This document shows positions 37,301-63,217 of a DNA stretch of 64,000 bases, piece by piece. Position 1 is the stretch's first letter. Each line of letters begins with the position of its first letter. The notes under the pieces were generated by a model. It ran no database searches. It had not been told where the DNA came from and was given only the letters and a program-made list of their open reading frames with translations. The stretch comes from Apostichopus japonicus (taxonomy: Eukaryota; Echinodermata; Holothuroidea; Aspidochirotida; Stichopodidae). The translations under genes were made by a program, and so were the position numbers. The stretch lies in contig NC_092568.1 in the NCBI RefSeq assembly GCF_037975245.1, forward strand, positions 7,733,501 through 7,797,500, given 5' to 3'.

Positions 37301-40300
37301 ATGATATTGACATTAACACGTTGAGCGCGCGCGAAAATTTTTGGTTATTTTTTCAGGCAAGTCGGACAGTTTTGAGGCTTTTCATCCTGGAACGCCATTT
37401 TCATGCTCACTGATATGATGTGATATCTGCTGTTTGCGTTACAAATTCAAACAGGCGCGTAGCGAGGAATTTGTAAAGGGAGGGGCGAAGCCTGTAGGCA
37501 AATTATCTAAGCGTAGCGCCACCATAGGTTGGCGCGAAGCGTACAAGAAAATTTTGGCCGAAAATGCCTCCCAGATCGCTGGAAATGGCACTACCCAGGA
37601 CCATTTGTTAGCGCGAAGCGTACACGCAAATTTTGGCCAAAAATTTCTCCCAGATCGCTGGAAATGACACTTCCCAGGCCTTGTAAGTTGCATCTAAGCA
37701 CTTTCTATTTTGAAATTACTTAGCGATATCATTTAAAAAAATGCTGAATGGGGGGGGGGGGCGGGCGGTCGCCCCCATCCCAAAAATCGTCATGTTCCCC
37801 GACGACGCTGTCGAGTTCGAGACCAGCCACAGTTGGTTTCATAGCACAATTCTACACACGCGTTATGATAGACCATATATAGTATATATATGGATCATTA
37901 GTGAGAGAGGAAAATGGAAACGTCAAAAAATGGAGTTGTCGGTGTAAGGAGTAGGGTGAGTCACACATTTACGAAATCATTGATCCGTCACTGGCTACCC
38001 TTCAGCGCTGTAATGATGTCACTGTTCCTCTTTCTCTTCCCGATGTCTTCGCGCTTTTCTTTTACTCCCTCCTTTTTTCCTTTTTCTCTCTTTCTTCATT
38101 TTCTTTTCCCTTCCTTCCTCTCCTCCTCCTCTTTTTCCCCCTTTTTTCCTTTTTTCTTTTCTCTCCTCTTTTTCCTACCCGGGGGGCGCGCGCCCCCAAC
38201 GCCCCCCCTGGATACGCACCTGTTTAAAGTCTAATTAAGGTTTTGCTTTTAAAAACAAAGGTTTTATAAAACATAACTCAAAAAAATTTTCGCTTATACT
38301 TATCATCAAACATGTACTCATTTTTTTCTTTATATTTTGTTTAAGTGTCATTCATTTTCTTGTTATTGGAGGCGTCACGCCAGTGATCCGTAGCATTTAT
38401 ATAATGAGAGACATACATTAATGCTGCGCATATTGGAATTAAACTTCCGAATTCTGAATAACATTAGTACTCGTTTATTCAAGCAAAAACATTTGATTAG
38501 CTACATTCTTTGTGCCCGATTTTTCATAATCTAATAATACAGTAGAGTCAAATATTATATGTAAGCCCGGATGTCAGCCTTGGTAAAACTCCTGCTACGA
38601 ATAACAAAGTTTGATATCGCTATATATTTCTTTTCTATTTAATTGAAGCAAAATAATATACTAAAAAGGCAAACATCTTATATTATTTAATATTTACCTC
38701 TAACATCACTGGTAAACATTCTTAAACTTTGCCCAAAGCCTTTAAAATCTCTATACGGTCTTTGCGAATCAAGCTCTTCAAAAATTCTCCTGCGGCAAAC
38801 ACAGAGAAGAATTTTGAAAGAAATAGTTCAGAGGTACATGTAAATTTAGGGATTATCAAAGAGGAACTAAATTTTAGTGACTTGGTAAAACTTGTATATA
38901 ATTTCGACATGAAAAATTCCTGATAATGGTGCTTGAAGTTGTCACATATATATGCCAAGAGGGAACTTGGATTCAGCAGCCTTATAAATGCAATATGACA
39001 AAAAAAAGTTTTGTTTTCTGTTTGTCGCTCTATTTCTTTGCCATTGAAGTAGGTATGATACCAACTTGCCCCATCTCAGGGGTTTTAAACTTTATACAAT
39101 ATACACCAATAAAAATACCGTGTTATCGGATGCACTCAGGTTTAAGTTGGAAAACTTGAGTTGAAGCTTTTAAGCCTCCCCAAAAAATCATTTCTTAGCA
39201 GTTGTGTATTTACTTATATGAAGTTACATTTGTTTGATTAAATTTCATATTTGGTACAAAAAGTATAAACATTGAAAACAGATATTAGAAATTTTATAAA
39301 TTTCACAAGGATTTTAAGATTATATTCCTCGTTTAGATGACAAAACTTAAAGTATACCTCTTAACTATATCATTTTTATAACGATACAATGGAATTTCTC
39401 CGGAATACTTTGAGGGTGCAGGCCTATAAAATACTTGCTGTCTAACCATGAGTGAACATGTATGAACAGGGAGTCGCCTGAATGACAACTCCCTGGCCTG
39501 AGCAATGAGTGACCATTGTTTTAACCTATTAGCAAATTTTGGCACAATACGAATGACGTCTACACAACACTTGTTCTTCTCGCTAGGTTTTCCAACGTCG
39601 CTTAGACGGAACCATCGATTTCTACCGATCCTGGAATGCTTACAAAGTAGGCTTTGGTAATATGAATACCGAATTTTGGTTGGGCAACGATAATATCCAC
39701 TTCATTTCCACACAAGGAGAATACGAATTGAGCATCGACCTGACCAACTCTCTGGGGAACAAATATTACGCAAAGTATCAAAACTTTAGGGTTGGAGACG
39801 AACTAGCCAATTACATACTGCTGATTGGTCAATATTCCGGGACGACAGGTGAGATATGATGTTTAGATGAATCTCTTGAAGTAGACCTTTTTATAAGAGT
39901 GATGCATGTGATGAATATTTCCTCTCTGAACACCCCCCCCCCCCCGATGTCCCCCTCCGTTACACCCACCTACCAATACACGGAAGGAACTGAAATAAAA
40001 TTACAGTTTGCGCTTGCAAGATATCGAAGGTTTATGTTGGTAGCTGTGTCTATAACTATAGTGATCATTATGGAGTATTTGACCTATGTTTGTGACTTGT
40101 GTTACTTTTTACATTTCTCTCTAAATCTGGTGCCGAATTTTATTAGTGAGTTAGTTAACAATGGTATCGCATCTAACAAAGTCATTACTATATATAGCAT
40201 TAGAAACCTAGTCCTTTCCGCAGCGTCAACAGTTAGACTATTCCCTATATATTGTCATAAATAAGATACGGAACGGGATGAAAGGCAAAGGTTTGGACGA

Positions 40301-41517
40301 CCTGAACAAGCTTTGTTAGGCTGAATCAAACTTGCATGTCCATTCCGTCCAGCATCTGCCTTTCACGGAGATATGTTCTAACAGCTGTTTGAGGGGAACG
40401 GAAAGGGGATTGGGGGGGGGGGATACGGCGATTGACAATGGTACCAAGCCACACTAATGGAACGCAGTCCAAAGATTAACCCTCAACTCCATAAACCGAT
40501 TGAAAATGAATCGCGAGTTGATAGACTATATGGAAGTCACACCCACTTTGCCTCCTTCTTCTCACCTTCCTCGCTTCCCCACTTCCTCTCGCCCTCTTCA
40601 GAATTTCCATGTAGTGACCTAATCTGCACAACCGGTCCTTGCCCCGTCCGGCGTGAGATTCAACTCCATTCGAGTGCCCGTCCCATCCGACCCTACCATA
40701 CCCCCCCCCCCCCTCAACGTCATCTCTCCCATCTCCGCCATTGTAGCTGAAGTTATCACTGTATATATATACCAACACTGAGTGAACCTGAAGCAATAAA
40801 GGCCAAAATAGCTTTGTTTTTCATTATTTTTCTTTCCACTTTGTCCCTAAATGTTTTTACGAAGTTCACGCCAAAACCAAATTATATGGTACATTCAAAT
40901 TATAATGTCTCCAATTTTGGAGAACACAAGTGACGCAAGTTTGGAAAAGACCAAAGTAGTTTTGTGACCTAAATACATACGGTTTATGGCTTCACCGTGA
41001 CAGATTATTCGCTCTAAGTTCACTGATGTTGTTACAGAACATTTGAACTTTCAATGTTTATTACCCTACATACCGTCGAAATGGTATATCGAAATTAAAT
41101 GCAGATTGCTCCACGATGCAGATCATGTTCCGCATTTGCCAATTCTAGATAATAAAAAAAAATAATGATAATTTTTTTTTTAAACTACCATTGCACTATT
41201 ATTTTTCAGTAACTTGTAGCCGTTAATAAATACTGATTTCCTCCCTCACTCTGTCCTCTTTAGGTGATTCCTTGACAACCTGTCATCTCAAGCAATTTTC
41301 AACCTACGACCGTGACAACGATCAGTATTCGTCGTACAACCAAGCATCGCGATACCGCGGAGCTTGGTGGCTGTCATCCAGTATATATACCCAACTAAAC
41401 GGAAACTACTACGGTTATACGGGAGCGTCGAGTATCTACTGGTCGTTACTACCCGGTGATAACGACAATATCATATACACCGAGATGAAGATGCGACCGA
41501 TGAATCGCAAATATTGA
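34389..41517 (+). CDS. Secreted fibrinogen-related protein (fibrinogen-like protein A type)
   Basis: Five exons in phase (34389-34478, 34943-34994, 35835-36019, 39587-39848, 41264-41517) encode about 280 residues. Two ATGs occur in tandem; the first is taken. A signal peptide (MMFGTVLFASLLFVGWPP) is followed by a short charged linker ending EREKRQAG, which contains a furin-type REKR. The fibrinogen C-terminal domain runs from DCFDILRACAG through [20 protein letters not shown] and EFWLGNDNIH to STYDRDND, GAWW and the C-terminal EMKMRP. The calcium-loop DRDND is kept. The usual late cysteine pair (NCA and WWYxxC) is replaced by NQA and WWLSSS, so that disulphide is absent. The length fits sea cucumber fibrinogen-like protein A, and a role in recognition or clotting-like defence is inferred. 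The third intron holds a 2.2 kb nested transposon cluster. Confidence 0.93.
36729..37105. mobile_element. hAT-like MITE, second copy of the family at 10105
   Basis: This 377-bp element starts CAGTGGCGGAGC, ends GCTCCGCCACTG, and is flanked by the 8-bp direct repeat CGCGGCGG (36721-36728 and 37106-37113). The target itself is the GC-rich end of another element (GGCGTAGGAG..GGGGTGCAGCCCC), which is therefore older. The interior matches the copy at 10105-10506. Confidence 0.88.
37504..37690. repeat. Tandem double copy of the shared element core
   Basis: A full core starting ATCTAAGCGTAGCGCCACC is followed at about 37600 by a second, 5'-shortened copy (GTTAGCGCGAAGCGTACACG). Both end in a CCCAGATCGCTGGAAATG-type box. 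It is a local duplication of the motif shared by the other elements in the window. Confidence 0.7.
38058..38176. repeat. Polypyrimidine tract
   Basis: About 120 bp is almost pure C/T on the plus strand with only a handful of purines, near the right end of the composite element. It may form unusual DNA structure and is a likely site of assembly error. Confidence 0.8.
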
Positions 41518-55323
<13,806 letters not shown>

Positions 55324-55422
55324 GTGAGTACCCTCTGCAACTGGTTAGAAGTAGGAATGGAGGGAAAGAAACCTTGAGGATGAAAATTAAAATGTTTCTT
55401 GTGGGATCTTCTTCTGAATTCA

Positions 55423-55850
55423 GGCCCAAATAACCAGCCCTTTTGTGGGTTCTTCTTCTGAATGTAGGCGCAAATTACCAGCCCTTTTGTGGGTCCTTCT
55501 TTTGAATGTAGGACCACTTACCGGCCCTTTTGTGGGTTCTTCTGAATGCAGGCCCAAATTACCAGCCCTTTGTGGGTCCTTCTACTGAATGTAGGCCCAA
55601 ATTACCGGCGCTTTTGTGGGTTCTTCTTCTGAATGCAGGCCCAAATTACCAGCCCTTTTGTGGGTCCTTCTGAATGTGGGCCCAAATTACCAGCCCTTTT
55701 GTGGGTTCTTCTGAATGTAGGCCCAAATTATCAGCCCTTTTGTGGATCCTACTGAGTGTAGGCCCAAATTACCAGCCCTTTTGTGGGTCCTTCTGAATGT
55801 AGGCCCAAATAGCCAGCCCTTTTGTGGCTTCTTCTTCTGAATGTAGGCTT
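55423..55850. repeat. ~43-bp minisatellite, ten copies
   Basis: Units contain CCAGCCCTTTTGTGGGT, then TTCTTCTGAATGTAGGCCCA. About ten copies of 40-47 bp lie 100 bp after SEC23 exon 10. Open frames across it on the minus strand (PQKGW-type repeats) come from the repeat, not from a gene. Confidence 0.93.
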
Positions 55851-55904
55851 TGGTGAAGATTGGATATTTCTTCATCTGAGTATGATAAAAATGATCTGTG
55901 CATC

Positions 55905-56455
55905 TGTAAGAGGCATACTATATGGTATTGTACTGAGTTACAGAGGCACACTATATAGTATTGTACTGAGTTACAGAGGCATACTATGTATTGTACTGAG
56001 TTACAGAGGCACACTATGGTATTGTACTGAGTTACAGAGGCATACTATATAGTATTCTACTGAGATACAGAGGCATACTATATAGTATTGAACTGAGTTA
56101 CAGAGGCATACTATATAGTATTGAACTGAGTTACAGAGGCATACTATATGGTATTGTACTGAGTTACAGAGGCATACTATATGGTATTGTACTGAGTTAC
56201 AGAGGAATACTATATGGTATTGTACTAAGTTACAGAGGCATACTAGGTATTAATGAGTTACAGAGGCATACTACATGGTATTGTACTGAGTTACAGAGGC
56301 ATACTATATGCTATTGTACTAAGTTACAGAGGCATACTATATGGTATTGTACTGAGTTACAGAGGCATACTCTATGGTATTGTACTGAGTTACAGAGGCA
56401 TACTCTATGGTATTGTACTGAGTTACAGAGGCATACTATATGGTATTGTAATGAG
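55905..56455. repeat. ~32-bp minisatellite, about 16-17 copies
   Basis: Units of GAGGCATACTATATGG then TATTGTACTGAGTTACA repeat about sixteen times, with single-base changes and a few short deletions. It begins about 55 bp after the preceding, unrelated minisatellite. The 32-bp period is direct and without unique spacers, so it is not a CRISPR array. Confidence 0.95.
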
Positions 56456-58464
56456 TTACCATGATAGAACAATTTCATCTTTGCTAAGAGAATACTGTTT
56501 ATCACTTCTTCATCCAATTGGTGATTTCAGGACTATACCACACCTTAAATTACCTTAAATTCCGGCCATTCATTCTTGTGAGAAAAGCGATTAATAATAG
56601 TTGTCAACATCCTTTGTTGTATTGTGTGATTACTTTGGTGTCATTTGATACGGTTAATAAAAGTTTGCCGGTTTTAAAGTACATTTCATACAATATACAC
56701 ATTGATATGGTATTTTATGCATATGACGTTCTCAGTTGTTATTTTATTTTTCCTGCGTTCTACTAATCACTAATTCACCTCCATTCTCCCTAATACGTAA
56801 TATACTTCATTGAAGAACTGCGTCAACCGTTGGATAATTGACGCAATATGGTTAGATGAAATAGTGAACAAACTCTTCATGGAAAGTAAGCCCCCATGTC
56901 CTGATCAAGTTTCAACAACAACATGCTACAGACCCCAGATACGTTACTCAGGGAAGTGATCAAATATCAAAGTGAAAACTCAAGACTAGTGATCGGTGTG
57001 TTTTCTAGTCTTCACAACGCACTGTGCACTTTGAGCATTCATCCACTTTCTGTGATCCGCAAAATTAGTTTTGTGCAACTTGGAAAAAGATCTCAGATGA
57101 AACTATGGATCTATTTTCCAGGATAAGTGAATCATACACTTCGGACAATAGCTGGATTACTTAGATTATAACGTATCCCAAGAAAAAAAACAGACCAATT
57201 CTTCGTAGGAGAAATTGACGTCACAGTGTATCTGGATGTCGTAAATATCTAACTCGGATCTAATAGTGCTTGAGTGGACAGCAGATTCCTCCCACCCCAG
57301 AAATCAGTGTAAAGTGCAATGCACCTCAGCGTTCTGCTGCAAACTAAGGGTCTGATCTTGTGTGACACCAGTGTACCCTAGCCACAACCACCACCCCACC
57401 ACCACCACACATTATGTGATCTTGTGTCTCCACAAGACAACCAAGGTTCACTGTTACAATTTTACTAGGACTACATTTGCGGGTGTAGAGGGCAATTAAT
57501 GTACTACTCCTTGCAAATTTATGCTGTTATTGTTTAAGAGTTAAGATGTACTCTTCCCTTCAGAACATAAGAATCCAATAATCAGTTTGGCATGGTCAGA
57601 GATTATCACTGTTCCAATTTTCGTCTGAAAAAAATGAGTTTTTTTTTCTAGTAAATTTGTGATTTTAAGACCCACTTCCCATGTCACTGTTTTATATGCT
57701 GTAAAGAAATTTGGGAAACCTTAAAATTTGATATTAATCAAAGCAGAATGATGGAAAACTTTCAAGTCGTATTAAGCACATGGGTAAACAGTATCATATT
57801 CTATGGTCCTGTCTGACAAATCTCCAATGATTTCTCTGTAGCTCCGCAAATAAGAACACTTGATGGATCTCACAAGTACATGTTCTATGCCAAAGTGCCA
57901 TAGTTAACGACATTCTTTTAATCACACATTTAGGCGGTCTGTATGAAGGTATTTATAGATGGCATGCCAAGAAGTGGGTTAAACTTACGTCAAGTATCTC
58001 CTGCTGAAGAGAGATCAAAGGCTTCCGTATCGAAATGGTTGACATTTCTTTACTGATACACCTCACATTCAAGAACATTTGCTCTAAAAGTGTTTTGACT
58101 TGTCAACTTTTTTTTCTGGTCTCTTCATCCTTCAGTGCATCTTGAAATTATCTCATTTCATACCTCGTAAAAGGGAACAGACCTCACTCGCTGGTAGTTT
58201 GTAATTACATGTGGTTTTTCTCTTTTGTTGTCATGGTGACAGTGTGTTATTATTAGCTAAACTCAACTCGGACGGTGCTGGGATATCCATCAAAAGTCTA
58301 AGACAGTTTGATAAAAGTTTCATTTAATCCAAGATATCAAGTGATATCATTCGAATCTATTTGTAGACTCTGTGGTTATAGTAACTTATTAAAATCTTTC
58401 AAAAATTCCTCTAGTAAACATATGTAGTTAAATTCCCTCGATCAGGTATTCTGTCTAATTCTGC

Positions 58465-58546
58465 CCACTGATACTTGGCAGTAACCGTGATTTGAACTCG
58501 CGCTTGTGGTTGATACACGGTTACACAATTCTATAGCCTCTCACAG
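58465..58546 (-). repeat. Degenerate tRNA-like SINE remnant
   Basis: On the minus strand a B-box-like GCGAGTTCAAATC follows a weak A-box-like region at tRNA-type spacing. The stems do not form well. It is probably an old tRNA-derived SINE head. Confidence 0.35.
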
Positions 58547-58860
58547 TTGAATGAGTCACCATTGGGCCCCCATGCTGGTATTATGTGCAACTCAAAATAA
58601 TAAAAAACATGAGACCTCAAGCGATCTGGATGAAAGACTTTCTGTTGTACTATAAACCAAGGCTAATCCCTCTTCTTGTGTCACTGCAAAGGCAGGAATC
58701 TGTTTCAAGGGATTGGTTTAATGTTATATACATAGAAAAGATTCCTGTACTTTGGTAGCTTAAGTAGCTTTTGATTAGACTGATTACTTTTTTTCATTGC
58801 TATTTTGATACTGAGTCCCACAACATTGTGGTTTGCTTAAACACGACTAGTCAATTACCG

Positions 58861-58949
58861 GAGCTGTTGCCGAGTGGATAAAGGCGGTGGCATTTGAAGC
58901 AATAAGGCTTAGCAATCGGGAGGTTCCATGTTCGATCCCCGGCCGGGTC
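58861..58949 (+). repeat. tRNA-derived SINE head (Leu/Ser-type)
   Basis: GAGCTGTTGCCGAGTGGATA is a good Pol III A-box region, and GGTTCCATGTTCGATCC an excellent B-box. The ~89-base length with an extra arm resembles class II (Leu/Ser) tRNAs. The acceptor ends (GAGCTGT against CCGGGTC) do not pair, so this is a SINE or pseudogene, not a working tRNA. The SINE body probably continues into the sequence after 58950. Confidence 0.65.
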
Positions 58950-59462
58950 ATAGTAAGGGGGCAGGGGGTATTTCATCCAAGAGCAATCTATGGTTTTCCC
59001 TTTTGAAATGACTTTCTAAATTGAAAAGGTTCCAAATTTGAGTTTAAAATGTTGAATTGGAAGCCACGCGACATGTAAGTTGTAACCCATAAGCCATTGC
59101 GGGTTTCTCCCATATTTGTGATCACTTAAGTGTTGTAAAATAACTGCTGTTACACATGTTTCAACTTGAATAGTAGTAAAGATTTCGGGGTGGAAATGTT
59201 GCATATGGATTCATTTGTTGGAAATGTCTGAATGGGGTGTCCTAGTTTGATCAATAACAATTTTAATTTGAGTAAAACTCTGTAAAAAAGAACAAAATGC
59301 ATAAAGCTACTTCAGAAAATTGGGGAAATAGGTCTGGCAACAGTCGTGTTTGTGACATACCTGTAATTGGCCGTGACAGGTTTACTGTATTAGCTAATCG
59401 CCATCTCTGTTGTACATTTGTTGTTGTTAATGCAGTATTTCACTATTTACACTGTTGACTAG

Positions 59463-59463
<1 letters not shown>

Positions 59464-59519
<56 letters not shown>

Positions 59520-59600
59520 AATATATATATATATGTATATTCATACATATATATATATATTCATACATATATATATATTCATTGATATATATATATATTC
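59464..59600. repeat. (TA)n microsatellite with ATTCA interruptions
   Basis: A long TA run is followed by TATATTCATACATA-type interrupted units. The open frame of Tyr/Ile/His residues that crosses it is an artefact. Confidence 0.92.
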
Positions 59601-61247
59601 ATTCATGTGTCTATGTGAGGGTATCCAGAATTCATTTTTTATAGTGAGTTGTTCTTTAATTTTAACCTTTAACTTTAGCTGTGTGGAATTTTCTGCCTTT
59701 TACAGCATGCTAGTATTTTTAAGTCCCAGTATTTTACACTTTGCCAGATTATTCATCGGATAATACTTTCTGTTCAGTACATCCAATTTCCAGGTACTTT
59801 CCAATTCAACCCTGCTCTTTAATATAATAAATTGCCATGGCAGACCACCCAGTTGTGCATGGCACTATGTAATTGGCATCCCGAAGAATGTGGTGACTGT
59901 TTAATGTCCTAAATGTTTCTGCCTTTATTCCCTAAAGTGAATCAATTTTCAGACATTTTCTATTACCCTGTCCACAGTTTTGGTATATTGGAATGATTAA
60001 TATATAATTTTTTTCTTTTAAGCAAAAGCAAGAACACAGATGTGAAGCATTGTATTAAACACTTCAAAAATATTTGTAAGGCTTATTGGTGACATTTGTT
60101 TTTTTTTGTGACGTTTGCTTTATTTGTGGCATTTGTCTGATAGCTTGAGCCTAATCTTGTTTTATATAAACCTAAACTAACCCCTTTAAGGTTTATCCAA
60201 CTTGACAAAGAATAACAGAATGTATCATGGTGAGACATTCTTGTGCAAGCAACATTTTCTCTCCCCCCCCCTCCCCACACCCTGATTGATCAGTTCATTT
60301 GCAGCACAGTTTGCAAGTGATCTGTCTTCCCATAATGACTGAAGCTGCTTGTACACTTAATTATGAAATTGTTTGACTCTCTTAATTGCCTCATTTAATA
60401 CATCTGTTCATGGCAGAACTTTATTAAAGTCCTAGTTCTTTTATAAATATAGAGTATACCAAGTCTTTTAGTTAGTTAGTAGGTGTACTGAGCCATGATA
60501 GCTGGATTACCTGTAATAATAATTCACTGTTAGTTTCTTTGGTTTTGCCTCAAATGTTGTCACAATTCAGTGACAGTCTCTGCATCAGAAATTTGCAAAG
60601 TTGAATTTAGTAAATATATTTAACCTAAATGGATGGTTTTGCATGTGATGATAAAGTGATGTTTACCAGCAGTTGATTTCTTTGGTGAATACTCATTTTC
60701 TATGTTGATTTATGTAGAAGACGAGAGAGTATCACAATAAGAAATACTCTACTGTTGGCTCATTCCACAGGCACTGCAAGGACCCTCCTTTAATCTTCTT
60801 CTTTTTGGGGGGTGGGGGGGGGGGTGACAGCTTGAAAAAAATGAGAGAAGGGCAAGATTCTCCTACTGTCCATTGCCCAGTTATACAAAACAAATTTCAT
60901 ATCATTACTTACAAAATAAATATGAAATGGGAAATCTCCCAAAAATTTGTTGCATTTTGGGCGCATTCTCCGCCTCCAGATTTACAGGTTAGGTATTGAA
61001 TACGCGTTACAAGTGTTTTTATGAGTTATCAATGGTATCTATATTATTGTCAAAATTGTTTGCCAGCAATCAGAGAACTTTCTCTAAGTTTTCCGACTAA
61101 ATTGTATTTCAATTTTGTTTTCATTCATAAATTTGATAACTGAAATTTCACAGTTAATTCACAGGTGGGGGGGGGGTAGGGTGGAGGTGAAGGGATGTAC
61201 AAACAAAAGAAATAAAAGGACCAGATGCAACTTGTTGTGATTTTCTG

Positions 61248-63217
61248 CTAAATTGTTTTATTCCTAGTCACAGGTGTTGAAAGAGATTTCTGCATTTGAG
61301 AGCTAGTTGAAACAGTTATTTGTGGCTCCGAGACTTGATTTGGTAAAAGTGGTACCCGCTTAGTTTCCAAATCTTCCTGTTTTATCTGACTTTGACTCAT
61401 TTGGTCCCTCTGCCTGCCAAAGTCGCCGCGTTTCAGCTCCATGTCGGAAGGTGGGCGAACTTTATTATCGTCGCAGTAACAAAATACTCTAATACTGTCA
61501 CGAATGTTTTTATACTGTTTACATGCGGCGGTGCGAAACGTCCTGTTGAGAATTGAGTATAGCCATGGGTTGATGGCAGCATTCATCAATGTTAATGCGA
61601 GAGATAGCTGACACAGACTGCATTGCAAATTGTCAGGTTTGAAGAGGTCAATCACAGTAAGGATGTTCAGTGGTAACCAACAGGTCGCAAAAACACCTGT
61701 AAGAACGACACCAAAAAGAAAGGCAGGCAATTATTTTAATATAGTTAAAAATTGATTAAATATATATTTAGAATGCTGCTGCAGTGGTTGCTCTGATAAG
61801 ATATCAAATATGTCTTTTTTTTTCTATCCTAATATAGGTTTTATGGTGTATATACCTTTTAGGCGATATTTTTCTACTATTTGCTTTGAATGTTTCCTGT
61901 ATTTGAAATGTTTCCTGTTTAGTAATTGTTTCAATTCCTGTAAAGCGCTTCGAGCAGCGTTGCTGATCGAGTTCTCATCGTTTGGAAAGATCTCAAAACC
62001 TACAGAAGGAGTTTACTCGTCACTTTGTGTTAGAGTATTTATGACTTTTTCATCCTATTCTGGTGATCTTGTAAATAAGTCGGTAATTTAAATGACGCCC
62101 TACAAAATGTTGAGTTTCCTTGCCTCTTGAACCCAGTCACCATGACGACAGCTGTAATGAATCACCTGAACTCTTGTTACATCTAACTACAGTACATATC
62201 GTAATAATAGGCGAACCATCAAACCCTCTCCCTCCCTCTTAGCCCCTCCCCCATCCCCCCCTTCATCAGAGAAGCGCTAAATTTAAAGGGCAAAAACTTG
62301 ACAAACTCCTAGTGCAACCTGATATTGTCTCATCATAAAATACTCTTTTTTTTTTTTTTTTAATGGGAAACCCATTTTATCAATCAGATGGGGCAGTTAA
62401 AGGAAAAATGAAAGTAATTCTAGCGATTGATGGATCGTAGAGACTGTTTTATCGTGAGACTGGGTTTTGACTTACCGGCGAGTAGCGCTAGAATCTTGAC
62501 AGCTCTGTAATCTTTATGCTTGGGGGCAACATATCTACAGTTGTCTTCGTTGCATTCTATGACTTTCCGCTGCGCTTGAGTGAAGGCTGTCCGTCCGATG
62601 GATATGTACATGCAGCATAGGATGACGAACGGCAGACATATACCGATGCCGATGAAAGCCAGGGTGGCGGCCACTCCCAGCATGGGAAGACACATACGGA
62701 ACTGTCTGTGGAAGCTATAGCCTGGTAGTAACAGTGCGCTGCTCCAACACAACGCGCAGATCCAAAGTGAACAGACGGCGACGATCGCTCGGTGTTTCGT
62801 GACCCGCTGGTGGTAATGGAGCGGTTGATTCACCGCAAAGTATCGCTCTATGCTGAGTAGAGCCAACGTCCATACGGAGGCCTCGGCTAACACGGTGTAC
62901 GTGAAGCCTATTAGAGTACACAACCAGTGCTGACGCATGCCCCCGTTGGATGGCTGTATGCTAATCACCATCGGTACGAGAAGCGCGGCCGATAGGAAGT
63001 CGCTACTCGCCAGGTTCAACAACAGGCACCAGGTGATGGTATGAAGTTTGCTGGTCCGTATAATCACTGCTATCACCATGAGGTTTCCTAAGAAAGCAGC
63101 CATGGCAGTTAATGCTAAAACAGTGCACATGATGACATAGGTGTAGCTGGTAGAGATCACCTCAGGTTCCTCGGAAGTCACTGGGCTTACAGTAGCCATT
63201 CCAAAACAGGACATCAA
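61248..63217 (-). CDS. Rhodopsin-family (class A) G-protein-coupled receptor, orphan
   Basis: Two exons (63217-62476 and 61696-61248) joined in phase 1 encode about 396 residues with seven membrane helices. Class A hallmarks are present: GNLMV in TM1, NLASSDF in TM2, the TM3 cysteine in HWLCTL, SIERYFAV (ERY) after TM3, the TM4 tryptophan in SLWICAL, an ECL2 cysteine (RMC), LPF in TM5, CWLPLNI in TM6 and NPWLYSILNRTFR at TM7/helix 8. The tail has a CYC palmitoylation-like cluster. The intron splits TM6 at ALLAG/VFATCWLP. I cannot assign a ligand or subfamily; an amine or orphan-type receptor is possible. The ATG at 63217 is the first; MATV at 63199 is an alternative. The gene lies antisense downstream of the last SEC23 exon seen. 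Confidence 0.93.

Larger units (their letters stand above)
36044..38222. mobile_element. 2.2 kb composite inverted-repeat element in a fibrinogen-gene intron
   Basis: The left end reads CAGGCGCGTATCCAGGA and the right end, inverted, CAGGTGCGTATCCAGGG (15 of 17 positions). TTTAA borders both ends (36039-36043 and 38223-38227). Inside are at least two further elements, the MITE at 36729-37105 and a segment starting CAGGCGCGTAGCGAGG near 37452, plus a long pyrimidine tract (38058-38176). No intact transposase was seen. It begins only 24 bp after the exon-3 donor. The outer pair may be one element or two separate elements whose ends happen to match. Confidence 0.6.
56456..61247. other. Region between SEC23 exon 10 and the GPCR gene
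   Basis: These 4.8 kb were searched by eye for the next SEC23 exon (the [20 protein letters not shown]-like region of the family) and none was seen. It contains two tRNA-like repeats, a (TA)n run and several C/G tracts. It is either part of a long SEC23 intron or sequence beyond a broken SEC23 gene. Confidence 0.5.

Noticed and set aside
37914-38234. Phe/Ser-rich open frame over the pyrimidine tract
   Set aside because: Caused by C/T-rich low-complexity DNA inside a transposon.
55905-56455. CRISPR-like regular repeat
   Set aside because: Units are contiguous without unique spacers, in a eukaryotic intron or intergenic region; it is a minisatellite.
56253-56558. Repetitive YRGILYGIVLS open frame
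   Set aside because: Direct translation of the 32-bp minisatellite; since 32 is not a multiple of three, the frame persists only over copies with compensating length.
58861-58949. Functional Leu/Ser tRNA gene
   Set aside because: A and B boxes are good but the acceptor stem does not pair; SINE or pseudogene preferred.
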